DNA from: Eggerthellaceae bacterium UBA3686 | Lineage (GTDB): Bacteria > Actinomycetota > Coriobacteriia > Coriobacteriales > Eggerthellaceae | Reading direction: 5' to 3' | DNA: 41,878 nucleotides | Assembly (NCBI GenBank): GCA_002371495.1 | Contig: DFIX01000045.1 | Location: 1 to 41,878 of the forward strand | Shown: positions 16,138-24,419 of the stretch, one piece after another | How positions within the stretch are numbered: position 1 is the first letter of the stretch | Layout: every line of letters starts with the position of its first letter | The notes under the pieces: generated by a model | Database searches by the model: none | Seen by the model: only the letters and a program-made list of their open reading frames with translations | Told to the model about the DNA's origin: nothing | Made by a program: the position numbers and the translations under genes

Positions 16138-19100
16138 ATGACGCAAGTCGATATCCATGCTCCCGGTGTAGAGGTCAAGAAGAGCGCGTGCTACTTCTGC
16201 CACGCCAACTGCGGCGTCCTCGCCTACGTGAAAGATGGCGAAGTCATCAAGATCGAGGGCGACCCGGACTACACCAACCAGGGTGGCCTGTGCTGCCGCG
16301 GCACGTCCGCGCTCAAGCACGTGCACCATCCGGCGCGCATCAACCACTGCCTGAAGCGCGCAGGGGCCAAGGGCGAGAACAAGTGGGAGCAGATCCCTTG
16401 GGATCAGGGCATCCGCGAGGTCGCCGAGCGCCTCAACCAGATCAAGGCCGAGTCCGGCGCCGAAGCGGTCGCCACGGCCGGCGGCACGACGCGCACCGAC
16501 GACTACGCGCGCCGTCGTTTCTTCAACATCTTCGGGTCCCCGAACAGCTTCCACAACGCGCTGCTGTGCTGGATCCCGACCTTCATGGTCGAGACCGCCG
16601 TCGGCGGTTGGTCGCCGTTCGAGACCGACCTTGGCAGCTCCAAGTGCGTCATCCTGTGGGGCATGAACCCCGGCGCCTCCACGCTGCCCTCCATGCGCGG
16701 CTACACCGACCTGCAGCTGACCACCGGCATCAAGATCATCGTGGTCGACCCGCGCTATTCCGAGACCGCCAAGAACGCCGATCTGTGGCTGCCGCTGCGT
16801 CCGGGCTCCGACACGGCGCTCGCACTGGCCATGGCCCATGTCATCTGCTACGAGGGCATGGTCGACTTCAACTTCGTCATGGAGTGGTGCGACGGCTTCA
16901 ACGAGATCATGGATCACCTCGAGCAGTACAGCCCCGAATGGGCCGCTCCCATCACCTGGCTCGACCCCGAGGACATCCGCAAGGCCGCCCGCATGTACGC
17001 CATGAACAAGCCCTCCAACATCCAGTGGGGCTGCACGTGGGACCAGCTCGGCCCCGACGCGGTTTCCGGCTCGCATGCCCGCGCCATCATGCGCGCGCTC
17101 ACCGGCAACCTCGACATCCCCGGTGGCGACCTGATGCCCGGCCCGTCCATGACGTTCCTCACCGACGAGGAGCTCGAGCTCAACGAGATGCTGCCCGAAG
17201 AGCAGAAGGCAAAGCAGATCGGCTCGAACTTCTTCAAGCTGACCTCCTGGCCCGGCTATTCCATGATCGCCGAGACCGCCAAGGCCACGTGGGGCAAGGC
17301 CATGACCACCGAGTGGTTCTGCGAGGCCCACGGCCCGTCCGTCTTCAAGGCCATCATCACCGGCGACCCCTACAAGGTTCGCGCGCTCATCGTCAACGCC
17401 ACCAACCCCCAGAGCTGCTACGGCGACTCCAAGATGGTTCTGCAGGCGCTGAAGTCCTGCGAGTTCCTGGTGACGGTCGACTACTGGATGACGCCCGCGG
17501 CCTTCTACTCCGACTACGTGTTCCCGCCTGCGGGTGCTCTCGAGCGTCCCGTCATGCATACGAATTACGGCGCGACCGACTCGATCCAGTGCTCGCAGCG
17601 CGCGATTCAGCCGCTCTACGACCGTCATGACGACTACACGTTCTGGAAGGAACTCGGCCTGGCTTGCGGTCAGGACCCCGAGCTCTGGCCGTGGGAGACC
17701 GAAGAGGACGTCTACTACGACGTCATCAAGCCGCTCGGTTATCCCGTCGAGTCCTACGACGAGTTCGTCGAGACCTTCCGCATGTACTTCCCGCCGCAGC
17801 ACTTCAAGAAGTACGAGAAGAACGGCTTCTGCACGCAGACCCGCAAGTTCGAGTTCAAATCGACGATTCTCGAGGAGCTCGGCTACCCGGCCATGCCCGA
17901 GTGGCACGGTTGCGGCGAGGACCCGGCACGCGACGTCGAGCTGGTCAAGGATTACCCGCTCGTGCTGACCACCGGCGGCTCCCCGATGCCGTTCCACCAC
18001 TCTGAGCACTTCAACATGCCGACCATCCGCTACATCAGCCCCGAGCCGTACTTCACGATTCACCCCGAGACGGCCGAAGAGCTGGGCATCGTCTACGGCG
18101 ACTGGTGCTGGATCGAGACCCGCCGCGGCCGCATCCGCATGCGCGCCAACGTCGAGCCGTCCATCGCCCCCAAGGCCATCTGGGCGCCGCGCGGCTGGTG
18201 GTATCCCGAGATGGGCGCCGACGACCCCGAGGCCCCATTCGGCTGCCTGCTCTCGAACGTCAACGTTCTGACCTCGGTCGACAACGAGCACTGCGACCCG
18301 ATCGGCGGCTCTTGGTCTAACCGCGGCCTGCTGTGCAAGGTCTACAAGTGCACCGACGCCGACCTGACGCTCAAGCAGGACACTTCCTGGTCGATCCCCG
18401 GCTCGTCGTCGGTTAAGTCCAACGATCCCGAGGTCGCCATCCAGGTTCTGCCCTCTCAGCAGCCTCTGCAATTCGACCCCATCCCCTTCACGCCGCCTAC
18501 CTGCGACCGCGAGGTCCCCGAGGGCCTTACGTGGGACTGGCACCGCGACAAGATGGTTCAGCCCGGCACCTACTACGAGCTCGACGAGGAGTCCGGCTGG
18601 CTGGTCGACCCCAAGACCAACAAGTACTACGACCTGTACTCTGGTTGGGCCTACGACGCCGAGAAGGAGCTCCTGCACGACGAGGCCAACGACAAGTTCT
18701 ACGACTTCGAGCGCAACGAGGTTCCGTTCCTGGCAAACATCCGCCTGTATCCTGGTCTTGCCGAGGCTCCCTATGCGCTGCCCGAGGGCTCTGACGTCGC
18801 ATGGGATTCCGCCAAGGGTTACGCCACCAAGCCCGGTGCCAAGGGCGAGGGCAAGATCTACGACCCCGAGTCCGGCTGGCTCGTCGGCATCGAGGACGGC
18901 GTTTGGTACGACGCGTACTACGCCTACGCCTACGATCCCGATGCCCAGAACCTGATCGACATGGAGTCTGGCCAGCGTTACGACATGGAATACCAGCCCA
19001 TCTACGAGGTTGCCGGTTACCGCGTGTACCCCGGCACCGAGGTTGCTCCCTACGAGCTGCCCGAGGGCGTCGAGTGGGATGCTGCCAAGGGCTACGCTAC

Positions 19101-19296
19101 CGTTCCCGGCAAGATCGGCGAGGGCAAGATCTACGACCCCGACTCCGGCTGGCTGGTAGGCATCGAGGATAGCTACTGGTACGAGCGCTTCTACGGCTAC
19201 GCGTTCGATCCGACGAACAACACGCTGCTCGACCTCGAGACGGGCGCTCGCTACACTATGGAGTACGAGCCCGTCGCCGAAGTGGCTGCGGAATAA
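16138..19296 (+). CDS. Molybdopterin subunit with aromatic C-terminal repeats
   Basis: The 1052-residue catalytic subunit is of PsrA/PhsA/DmsA type. It has a complete [4Fe-4S] motif (Cys18, Cys21, Cys25, Cys52), Cys144 in ALLCWIP at the usual Mo-ligand position, PGSDTALALAM, and LTGNLDIPGGDL. The catalytic part appears to end near residue 745 (LLCKVYKCTDADL). There is no twin-arginine signal, so it should face the cytoplasm. Beyond a linker come three repeats of about 91 residues (about 812-902, 903-993, 994-1052, the last truncated), each with YD(P/E)xSGWLV, then Y/W-rich strings and a closing YELPEG or YALPEG. They are reminiscent of OCRE-type aromatic repeats and are not a usual part of this family. 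It is followed by B and C subunits at 25-base and overlapping spacing. The start has AGAGGGG upstream. The substrate is unknown. Confidence 0.9.
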   Translation: MTQVDIHAPGVEVKKSACYFCHANCGVLAYVKDGEVIKIEGDPDYTNQGGLCCRGTSALKHVHHPARINHCLKRAGAKGENKWEQIPWDQGIREVAERLNQIKAESGAEAVATAGGTTRTDDYARRRFFNIFGSPNSFHNALLCWIPTFMVETAVGGWSPFETDLGSSKCVILWGMNPGASTLPSMRGYTDLQLTTGIKIIVVDPRYSETAKNADLWLPLRPGSDTALALAMAHVICYEGMVDFNFVMEWCDGFNEIMDHLEQYSPEWAAPITWLDPEDIRKAARMYAMNKPSNIQWGCTWDQLGPDAVSGSHARAIMRALTGNLDIPGGDLMPGPSMTFLTDEELELNEMLPEEQKAKQIGSNFFKLTSWPGYSMIAETAKATWGKAMTTEWFCEAHGPSVFKAIITGDPYKVRALIVNATNPQSCYGDSKMVLQALKSCEFLVTVDYWMTPAAFYSDYVFPPAGALERPVMHTNYGATDSIQCSQRAIQPLYDRHDDYTFWKELGLACGQDPELWPWETEEDVYYDVIKPLGYPVESYDEFVETFRMYFPPQHFKKYEKNGFCTQTRKFEFKSTILEELGYPAMPEWHGCGEDPARDVELVKDYPLVLTTGGSPMPFHHSEHFNMPTIRYISPEPYFTIHPETAEELGIVYGDWCWIETRRGRIRMRANVEPSIAPKAIWAPRGWWYPEMGADDPEAPFGCLLSNVNVLTSVDNEHCDPIGGSWSNRGLLCKVYKCTDADLTLKQDTSWSIPGSSSVKSNDPEVAIQVLPSQQPLQFDPIPFTPPTCDREVPEGLTWDWHRDKMVQPGTYYELDEESGWLVDPKTNKYYDLYSGWAYDAEKELLHDEANDKFYDFERNEVPFLANIRLYPGLAEAPYALPEGSDVAWDSAKGYATKPGAKGEGKIYDPESGWLVGIEDGVWYDAYYAYAYDPDAQNLIDMESGQRYDMEYQPIYEVAGYRVYPGTEVAPYELPEGVEWDAAKGYATVPGKIGEGKIYDPDSGWLVGIEDSYWYERFYGYAFDPTNNTLLDLETGARYTMEYEPVAEVAAE
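18571..19290 (+). repeat. Coding tandem repeat, ~273-base period
   Basis: The 3' end of the molybdoenzyme gene holds three in-frame repeats with a 273-base period. The last two remain close in DNA: the GGCAAGATCTACGACCCCGA stretch near 18850 recurs near 19123. This suggests fairly recent duplication. Confidence 0.75.
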
Positions 19297-19321
19297 CGGC
19301 AGGAAAGGAGAGGAGAAACTT

Positions 19322-19900
19322 ATGACGCGTTACGCGATGTGCATTGACCTGCACCGGTGCGTCGGCTGCCATTCCTGCTCGGTCGCATGCCGCACCTGGA
19401 ACGACCTGCCGCTCGACATCATCTACAACCCGGTGCTCGGCGGCGTCTGCGAGGGCACTTGGCCCAACGTTCACCGCAACTACCTGCCCACGCTGTGCAT
19501 GCACTGCAAGAACCCCGAGTGCGTGCCGTGCTGCCCGACCGGCGCTTCCCAGCAGGACGAGGACGGCGTCGTGTGGGTCGACACCAAGATCTGCATGGGC
19601 TGCAAGGTGTGCGTCAACGCCTGCCCCTACGGCATGCGCGACACCTCGCACACCGTCCGCCGCTTCGACGAGTTCGTGCGCAAGTGCACGTTCTGCAAGG
19701 AGCGCCGCGAGATGGAGCCCGGTGCGGACCCGTACTGCGTGCAGACGTGCCACCAGCACGCCCGCGTGTTCGGCGACATCGACGACCCGAACTCCGAGAT
19801 TTCGCACCTCATCGGCCGTTCCGACACGTTCCGCCTGCTCGAGGAGCTCGGCACTGACCCGCAGATCTACTACATCCCCGACATGGGAGGTACGCGATAA
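19322..19900 (+). CDS. Four-cluster ferredoxin subunit, DmsB/PsrB type
   Basis: The 192-residue electron-transfer subunit has four Cys groups as expected for DmsB, PsrB or NrfC: CVGCHSCSVAC (residues 13-23), CMHCKNPECVPCCP (about 59-72), CMGCKVCVNACP (about 91-102) and CTFC...CVQTC (about 123-145). It would carry electrons between the NrfD-type membrane subunit and the catalytic subunit. It begins 25 bases after the catalytic gene with AGGAGAGGAG upstream, and its stop overlaps the next start. There is no signal peptide, so it should be cytoplasmic like its partner. Confidence 0.93.
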   Translation: MTRYAMCIDLHRCVGCHSCSVACRTWNDLPLDIIYNPVLGGVCEGTWPNVHRNYLPTLCMHCKNPECVPCCPTGASQQDEDGVVWVDTKICMGCKVCVNACPYGMRDTSHTVRRFDEFVRKCTFCKERREMEPGADPYCVQTCHQHARVFGDIDDPNSEISHLIGRSDTFRLLEELGTDPQIYYIPDMGGTR

Positions 19901-20967
19901 TGGATATGAAGCAATATCAAAAAGAGAATGCCGAGATCCAATATCGGCATCGTTATTGGGGCTGGCAGATCGCACTCTACCTGTTCCTCGGCGGCCTCGG
20001 TGGCGGCATCCTGTTCCTGACCTGGGTTATGTCGACCTTCGTCTTCCCGGGCACGGACCTCGTCCAGGCCTTCATGCTGCCGAACTTCCTGGCGCTGCTC
20101 TGCATCGCCTTCGGCCTGTTCTGCCTGGTCGAGGAGCTCGGCCAGCCGCCGGTATTCTACCGTGCGTACGTCACCGCGACCTCCATCATCAAGTGGGGCG
20201 CCGTGCTGCTGACCATCGCCTCGTTCGGCGATCTGTTCTGGCTGCTCGGCAACTGGTCGCCCGAGACCCCGGTGCTCGGCTTCCTGAGTGTGTTCAACTT
20301 CTTCGGCGGTCTTTCCAGCTTCTGGCTGGCCGCCGCGGGCCTGGCAGGCTTCGGCATCATGGTCTACACCGGCGTCATGCTCTCGACCCTGAAGGCGCAC
20401 TCCTTCTGGTCGACGCCTGCGCTGCCGATCCTGTTCACGACGTCGGCCCTTTCGACCGCCTGCGCCGGCATCATGCTGACGATGTGCGGTTGGCCCGGCG
20501 TTGCCGACCTTGCTGCCGCTGAGGCTGCGCACGAGGTTCACGGCCTGCTGCACACTGTCGACATCATCCTGGCTTTCGCTGAGCTCACCATCCTGCTCAT
20601 CATGGTGCTCTCGTTCCTGGGCGCGGGCAACCGCACCCAGCAGCGCGTTGCCCAGCGCTGGGTCAAGGGCCGCACGGCCCCGATCTTCTGGCTCGGCATG
20701 ATCGGCTGCGGCCTGGTCGTTCCGCTGATCATGAACGCCTCCGGCAACGCGCTGGCCGGCACCATCGCCTGCGTGCTCGTGCTCTGCGGCGGCTGCCTGC
20801 TGCGCTTCATGTGCGTGTGGTCCGACGACCGTCAGCCCCTCGACGGCGAGAACCGCTACTACTATCGCATGAAGCATGCCGACATGGCCTTCGCGAGCTA
20901 CTACACCAAGCCCGGCAAGGAGCTCGAGCGCGGCGAGAACTTCGCCTACATCGAGAACCTCTACTAG
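19900..20967 (+). CDS. NrfD/PsrC-type membrane subunit
   Basis: The 355-residue integral membrane protein has about eight to nine hydrophobic segments, beginning after a polar N-terminus with WGWQIALYLFLGGLGGGILF, a Gly-rich first helix typical of the NrfD family. It should exchange electrons with menaquinol/menaquinone and anchor the soluble subunits to the membrane. The ATG overlaps the preceding stop (TAATG), so the two are translationally coupled. Both soluble partners lack export signals, so the complex is predicted to face the cytoplasm, unlike the classical polysulfide and DMSO reductases. Confidence 0.92.
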   Translation: MDMKQYQKENAEIQYRHRYWGWQIALYLFLGGLGGGILFLTWVMSTFVFPGTDLVQAFMLPNFLALLCIAFGLFCLVEELGQPPVFYRAYVTATSIIKWGAVLLTIASFGDLFWLLGNWSPETPVLGFLSVFNFFGGLSSFWLAAAGLAGFGIMVYTGVMLSTLKAHSFWSTPALPILFTTSALSTACAGIMLTMCGWPGVADLAAAEAAHEVHGLLHTVDIILAFAELTILLIMVLSFLGAGNRTQQRVAQRWVKGRTAPIFWLGMIGCGLVVPLIMNASGNALAGTIACVLVLCGGCLLRFMCVWSDDRQPLDGENRYYYRMKHADMAFASYYTKPGKELERGENFAYIENLY

Positions 20968-20995
20968 GCTGGCGCTGACGGCTCACATGCGCACG

Positions 20996-21025
20996 AGGGA
21001 CCCGGTTCGCCGGGTCCCTTTCTTT
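20996..21025 (+). terminator. Intrinsic terminator of the three-subunit operon
   Basis: AGGGACCCGG pairs perfectly with CCGGGTCCCT around a stable TTCG tetraloop, followed by TTCTTT. Confidence 0.9.
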
Positions 21026-21029
21026 ATCC

Positions 21030-21067
21030 AAATGTGTAAAAAGGGTCAGACCCCTTTTACACATTTT
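21030..21067. repeat. REP-like palindrome, GGGTCAGACCC type
   Basis: The arms AATGTGTAAAAAGG and CCCCTTTTACACATT flank the GGTCAGACC core. Its right arm contains the stop codon of the minus-strand gene ending at 21057, giving that protein the C-terminus -KNV. Confidence 0.85.
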
Positions 21068-23315
21068 TGATGCCGTGCTTCAAAGCGCGGTAAACAGCGG
21101 AGAGCACGGGGTCTGCGGGGAGGTAGCTCGCAAGTGCGCCCACGTAGGGGGCGGCGGCAAGGGGCGCTTCGGCGTTCGAAAGGCCAAGGGCGGCTTGGGC
21201 GACGAGGGCGCGCGCGGCGTTTCCCGGCGCCACGATGATGCCTGCGCGAATCATCTCGCGCGCAGCGGCGATGGGGCTTGCGTATGCAATGACCGGCGCG
21301 TTTTTTCTCTTTCTTAGTTGGGCGACCACGTCGTTAGCGCGCTGGGCGAATTCGCCCGCAAGCGAGGCGGTGTAGACCTGTATGGCTGCGGCGTCGTTGG
21401 CCCGCCCCATATGGGTAAGCACGAGCGCCAGGTGGTAATACAGAAGCGCGCAATCCTGCTCGGCGATGGCGGTTCGCAATCCTGCCGTCAGCACGTTGCC
21501 CGCCTCGGCATAACGACCCTCTTCGGCCAGCACGTCGGCTTTTCGGAAATAGGCGCCCGCGGTCGTCGGGGCAAGCCCTATGCAGTAATCGGCATGGGCG
21601 ATTGCACCGTTTACGTCCCCGATGCGCTGGTACAGGTCCGAAAGCCCTATATGCGCATGGAACAGCGCACTTGGAGCGCGATAGAAGGTCGGATGTCCGG
21701 CGGTGGCAGCGCGATTAGCGCGGGTACTAGCCTTCGCTTCATCGCTTCGGGCGCTTTCGGCATCGAGCGAAGCGAGGAATCGTTCGGCTTGCTCGGCGAC
21801 CATGAACTCTTCGCTCGGTGCCGCTTCGGCGAGGAAGGCTTCGGCATCGGATCCTACCGTCAGCTCGTCGCGCAGCAGCGGCAAGGCAGCGCGTGCAAGG
21901 GCGTTTCCGCAGTATAGCGGGCGCGCTTCGGGATTCCCTGCGGGCGGGGAGAGCTTTTCGGCCTGCGTTTGTACGACGTGCTCGAGGCGCGCGATTGCCG
22001 CAAGCGACGATTCGTCGGCATCGCTTCGAGCCTCGTCGATGAGCTCCGACGAGCTGCCGAGGTAGTGCGATGTGTCGATGTCGCAAATTCTCGTTGCGCA
22101 GAACAACGCCTGCATGCGCGCGGGCAGCTCACGCTCGTCGCGCCAGGGTTCTTTGCGCTGCTCGCGCGCACGCTCGGCGATATCGGGGGCCGAAGGCTTC
22201 CCCGAATGCGCTGCTATTTCGGGCGTGGGGTCGGCGCTCACAGCCCCCAGGAGGTGGAACTGGCCCGGCAGGATGACCTCGAGCAGGGCTTCGGGGTTGA
22301 ATCGCAAACCGGAATCGCCAAGTGTGCCCTCGTCGAGCGCCATGAGAACCGAGCGCACGTACGCGTCGCGCTCGAAGGTCCCTTCGAAAAGCGGCATTCC
22401 ATCGGCGTCGCGTGCTTGCACGTAGGCGTATCGCACGTGCTTTCCCGACCCGAAGCCGGCCGCCGCCGCCAGGCAGCCGAGCCTGAGCGCATAACCCATG
22501 CGCGCCCCCTCGAGCTGCTCAGAGGCATCTGAGCCGTTGCAGCGCTTCGGAAAACTCGTGACGGGCGGCACCTCGAACGCGACGAGGGTTGCTTGAATGC
22601 CCCTTGCCACGTCGAACTCGAATCTGGTGCGCATTGGAAGGTCGAGCCGGCTCAGTACCGTGGCGAGCCTCGTGCGCAGGTCCCAGTCGCTCCCGTCGGG
22701 CGCGGACGCCCCGAGCAGCGCTTGATGCATATTGGGCTTCAGGCAGCTTTGAAACACGGTTCGCGCGTCGCTTGCCACATGATCGAGGACGCGCCAATCG
22801 AGTTCGTTGAAGAAGGCGAGGTCAGGCTTTCCCCCTTGCCCGAGTTCGGGAAAAGTTACGGCCGCGGTCCTGTGGGTGGGGGCAGCCGGCGTGTAGTCGG
22901 CACCTAGGAACGAGATGCTCACGCGCTTCTGGCGCTGGCTTTGGGCGAGCGAGGCGAACTCGAGGGCGCTGCCTATGTCCATGAGCCTGTTCAGGGCGTT
23001 TTCGACATCGACGGCAGCCCCCTTCACGCATTGCGGCGCGGTATCGCTACATGTTATGCGTGCGAAGGTGCCCGCGCCGGGAGCGATGAACGTAACGCCT
23101 GCGCTCGGGGGCGCGTCGATCAGCGTTTCGGCTCCGGCGTCGTGCAGCACGAGTCCCGCATAGCGTTCGAAAGGCGATGTGCCGGGGGCATTCGCCTGCC
23201 GCACGGTTTCGGCGATGGAGCGCAGCGGTGCTTTCGACATTACGAAGGCGTCGATTGCCTGCCGCACATTGTAGGCCTCTATGGGACTGAGCCGCTTTTC
23301 GGGGGATTCATTCAT
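21057..23315 (-). CDS. Large TPR-containing protein of unknown function
   Basis: The 752-residue soluble protein has no signal peptide. I do not recognise the N-terminal 500 residues, which are mixed helix and strand with scattered Cys. Residues about 555-660 contain tetratricopeptide-like helices (LFHAHIGLSDLYQRIGDVN, AYFRKADVLAEEGRYAEA), suggesting a protein-protein scaffold. It is transcribed divergently from the HdrB-like gene. The start ATG 23315 has no clear Shine-Dalgarno sequence, so the N-terminus is uncertain. The final -KNV and stop derive from a REP-like repeat. Confidence 0.7.
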   Translation of the reverse strand: MNESPEKRLSPIEAYNVRQAIDAFVMSKAPLRSIAETVRQANAPGTSPFERYAGLVLHDAGAETLIDAPPSAGVTFIAPGAGTFARITCSDTAPQCVKGAAVDVENALNRLMDIGSALEFASLAQSQRQKRVSISFLGADYTPAAPTHRTAAVTFPELGQGGKPDLAFFNELDWRVLDHVASDARTVFQSCLKPNMHQALLGASAPDGSDWDLRTRLATVLSRLDLPMRTRFEFDVARGIQATLVAFEVPPVTSFPKRCNGSDASEQLEGARMGYALRLGCLAAAAGFGSGKHVRYAYVQARDADGMPLFEGTFERDAYVRSVLMALDEGTLGDSGLRFNPEALLEVILPGQFHLLGAVSADPTPEIAAHSGKPSAPDIAERAREQRKEPWRDERELPARMQALFCATRICDIDTSHYLGSSSELIDEARSDADESSLAAIARLEHVVQTQAEKLSPPAGNPEARPLYCGNALARAALPLLRDELTVGSDAEAFLAEAAPSEEFMVAEQAERFLASLDAESARSDEAKASTRANRAATAGHPTFYRAPSALFHAHIGLSDLYQRIGDVNGAIAHADYCIGLAPTTAGAYFRKADVLAEEGRYAEAGNVLTAGLRTAIAEQDCALLYYHLALVLTHMGRANDAAAIQVYTASLAGEFAQRANDVVAQLRKRKNAPVIAYASPIAAAREMIRAGIIVAPGNAARALVAQAALGLSNAEAPLAAAPYVGALASYLPADPVLSAVYRALKHGIKNV

Positions 23316-23456
23316 AACGGGTTACAAGTCTATCATGCTCTTGGTGCTGTGACGTTGCCGCGCTGGTACAATTGCCAATAGAGGGGTATTACACGGCTCT
23401 CATGGATGAAGGTCTTGGGTGCCAGTTCGCTGCATCGGTTGGTCGAGGAGGTTTGC

Positions 23457-24380
23457 ATGGACGAGTACGCATTCGAAGACGCTTTGGCGAACAGCAAGGT
23501 GACCTGCACGTTCCCCGGGCTCGAGGCTGTGAGCGTCGCAAGCAGCGGCGAAAGCGCCTGCGAGTCGCTTTTCTTCCCGGGATGCTCTTTTATCAACTAC
23601 GCGATGCCGCTTGTGCAGTCGGTTTACGATCTGCTCGAAGGTGCCGGCCAGGTCGACGGCATTTCGCTTCTGTGCTGTGGAAAGATCCTCGAGTACGAGG
23701 GCGATGGGGGAGCCGCCCGCGCGGCTTTCGAAGAGCAGTTCCGCAGCCGCATCGCCCAAACGTCGGTGAAACGGATCGTCACAGCGTGCCCGAACTGCAC
23801 CTATGCTCTGCGCAAGCTGCTGGCCTGCGATGATGCCTTGTCTTCGATTGAGGTCGTTCCGCTGCCGCGCGTGTTGGTCGACATGGGCTACCGTGTGGAT
23901 GCGGCAACGGCCGACGCGTTTGCCCGCGCATCCGGAGCCGATGCGGCCGAGGGCGCGCAGGTGGTCTTCTGCCCGAAGGACTCGTGTCCCGACCGCGCGA
24001 CCGGCGAGTTCGCCGATGCCCTGCGTCAGATTATGGACCAGACCGAGCTCGTCGAGCCCAAGTTTGCGCGCAAGCGCTCGTATTGCTGCGGGTCGCGCCC
24101 GCGTGCGGCAGGCCATTTCGACTTGGGCGACAAGCAGGCGCGCCGGCACGGAACCCATGCGCGCGAGGTGGGAGCCCAGGCCATCGTCACCCCATGCATC
24201 AGCTGCACGTTTTCGCTGTGGGGTTCGGGGTGCGAGGTGCCGGTCTTCCATTACCTCGAACTGTTGTTCAACTGGAACATCCCGTGGCAGCTCGCCTCGG
24301 GTTATATGAAGCTGAGGTTTTTGTTCGACGATGCCGAAGCGAGGCGCGACGTGCGCGACTACAAAGGCCTTACTGCCTAG
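23457..24380 (+). CDS. HdrB/GlpC-like CCG-domain protein
   Basis: The 307-residue protein has two cysteine-rich CCG-type domains (DUF224/HdrB family). The first reads FFPGCS ... LLCCGK ... ACPNC (about residues 40-105). The second reads FCPKDSC ... YCCGS ... TPCISC (about 165-250). In heterodisulfide reductase HdrB and related proteins these bind non-cubane 4Fe-4S clusters that reduce disulfides or pass electrons to flavin or quinone partners. ATG 23457 has GAGGAGG at 23444-23450; upstream ATGs at 23402 and 23406 lack one. It is followed after 39 bases by a molybdoenzyme gene, so it may be that enzyme's electron partner. Confidence 0.85.
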   Translation: MDEYAFEDALANSKVTCTFPGLEAVSVASSGESACESLFFPGCSFINYAMPLVQSVYDLLEGAGQVDGISLLCCGKILEYEGDGGAARAAFEEQFRSRIAQTSVKRIVTACPNCTYALRKLLACDDALSSIEVVPLPRVLVDMGYRVDAATADAFARASGADAAEGAQVVFCPKDSCPDRATGEFADALRQIMDQTELVEPKFARKRSYCCGSRPRAAGHFDLGDKQARRHGTHAREVGAQAIVTPCISCTFSLWGSGCEVPVFHYLELLFNWNIPWQLASGYMKLRFLFDDAEARRDVRDYKGLTA

Positions 24381-24419
24381 TTTGTAGCCTGACTCATCGA
24401 GCGTACGAGAGATGTGATT

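Noticed and set aside
16042..18678. 878-residue minus-strand open frame opposite the second molybdoenzyme
   Set aside because: It is low-complexity Val/Gly/Leu/Arg-rich with no recognisable domain, and is antisense to a well supported catalytic subunit.
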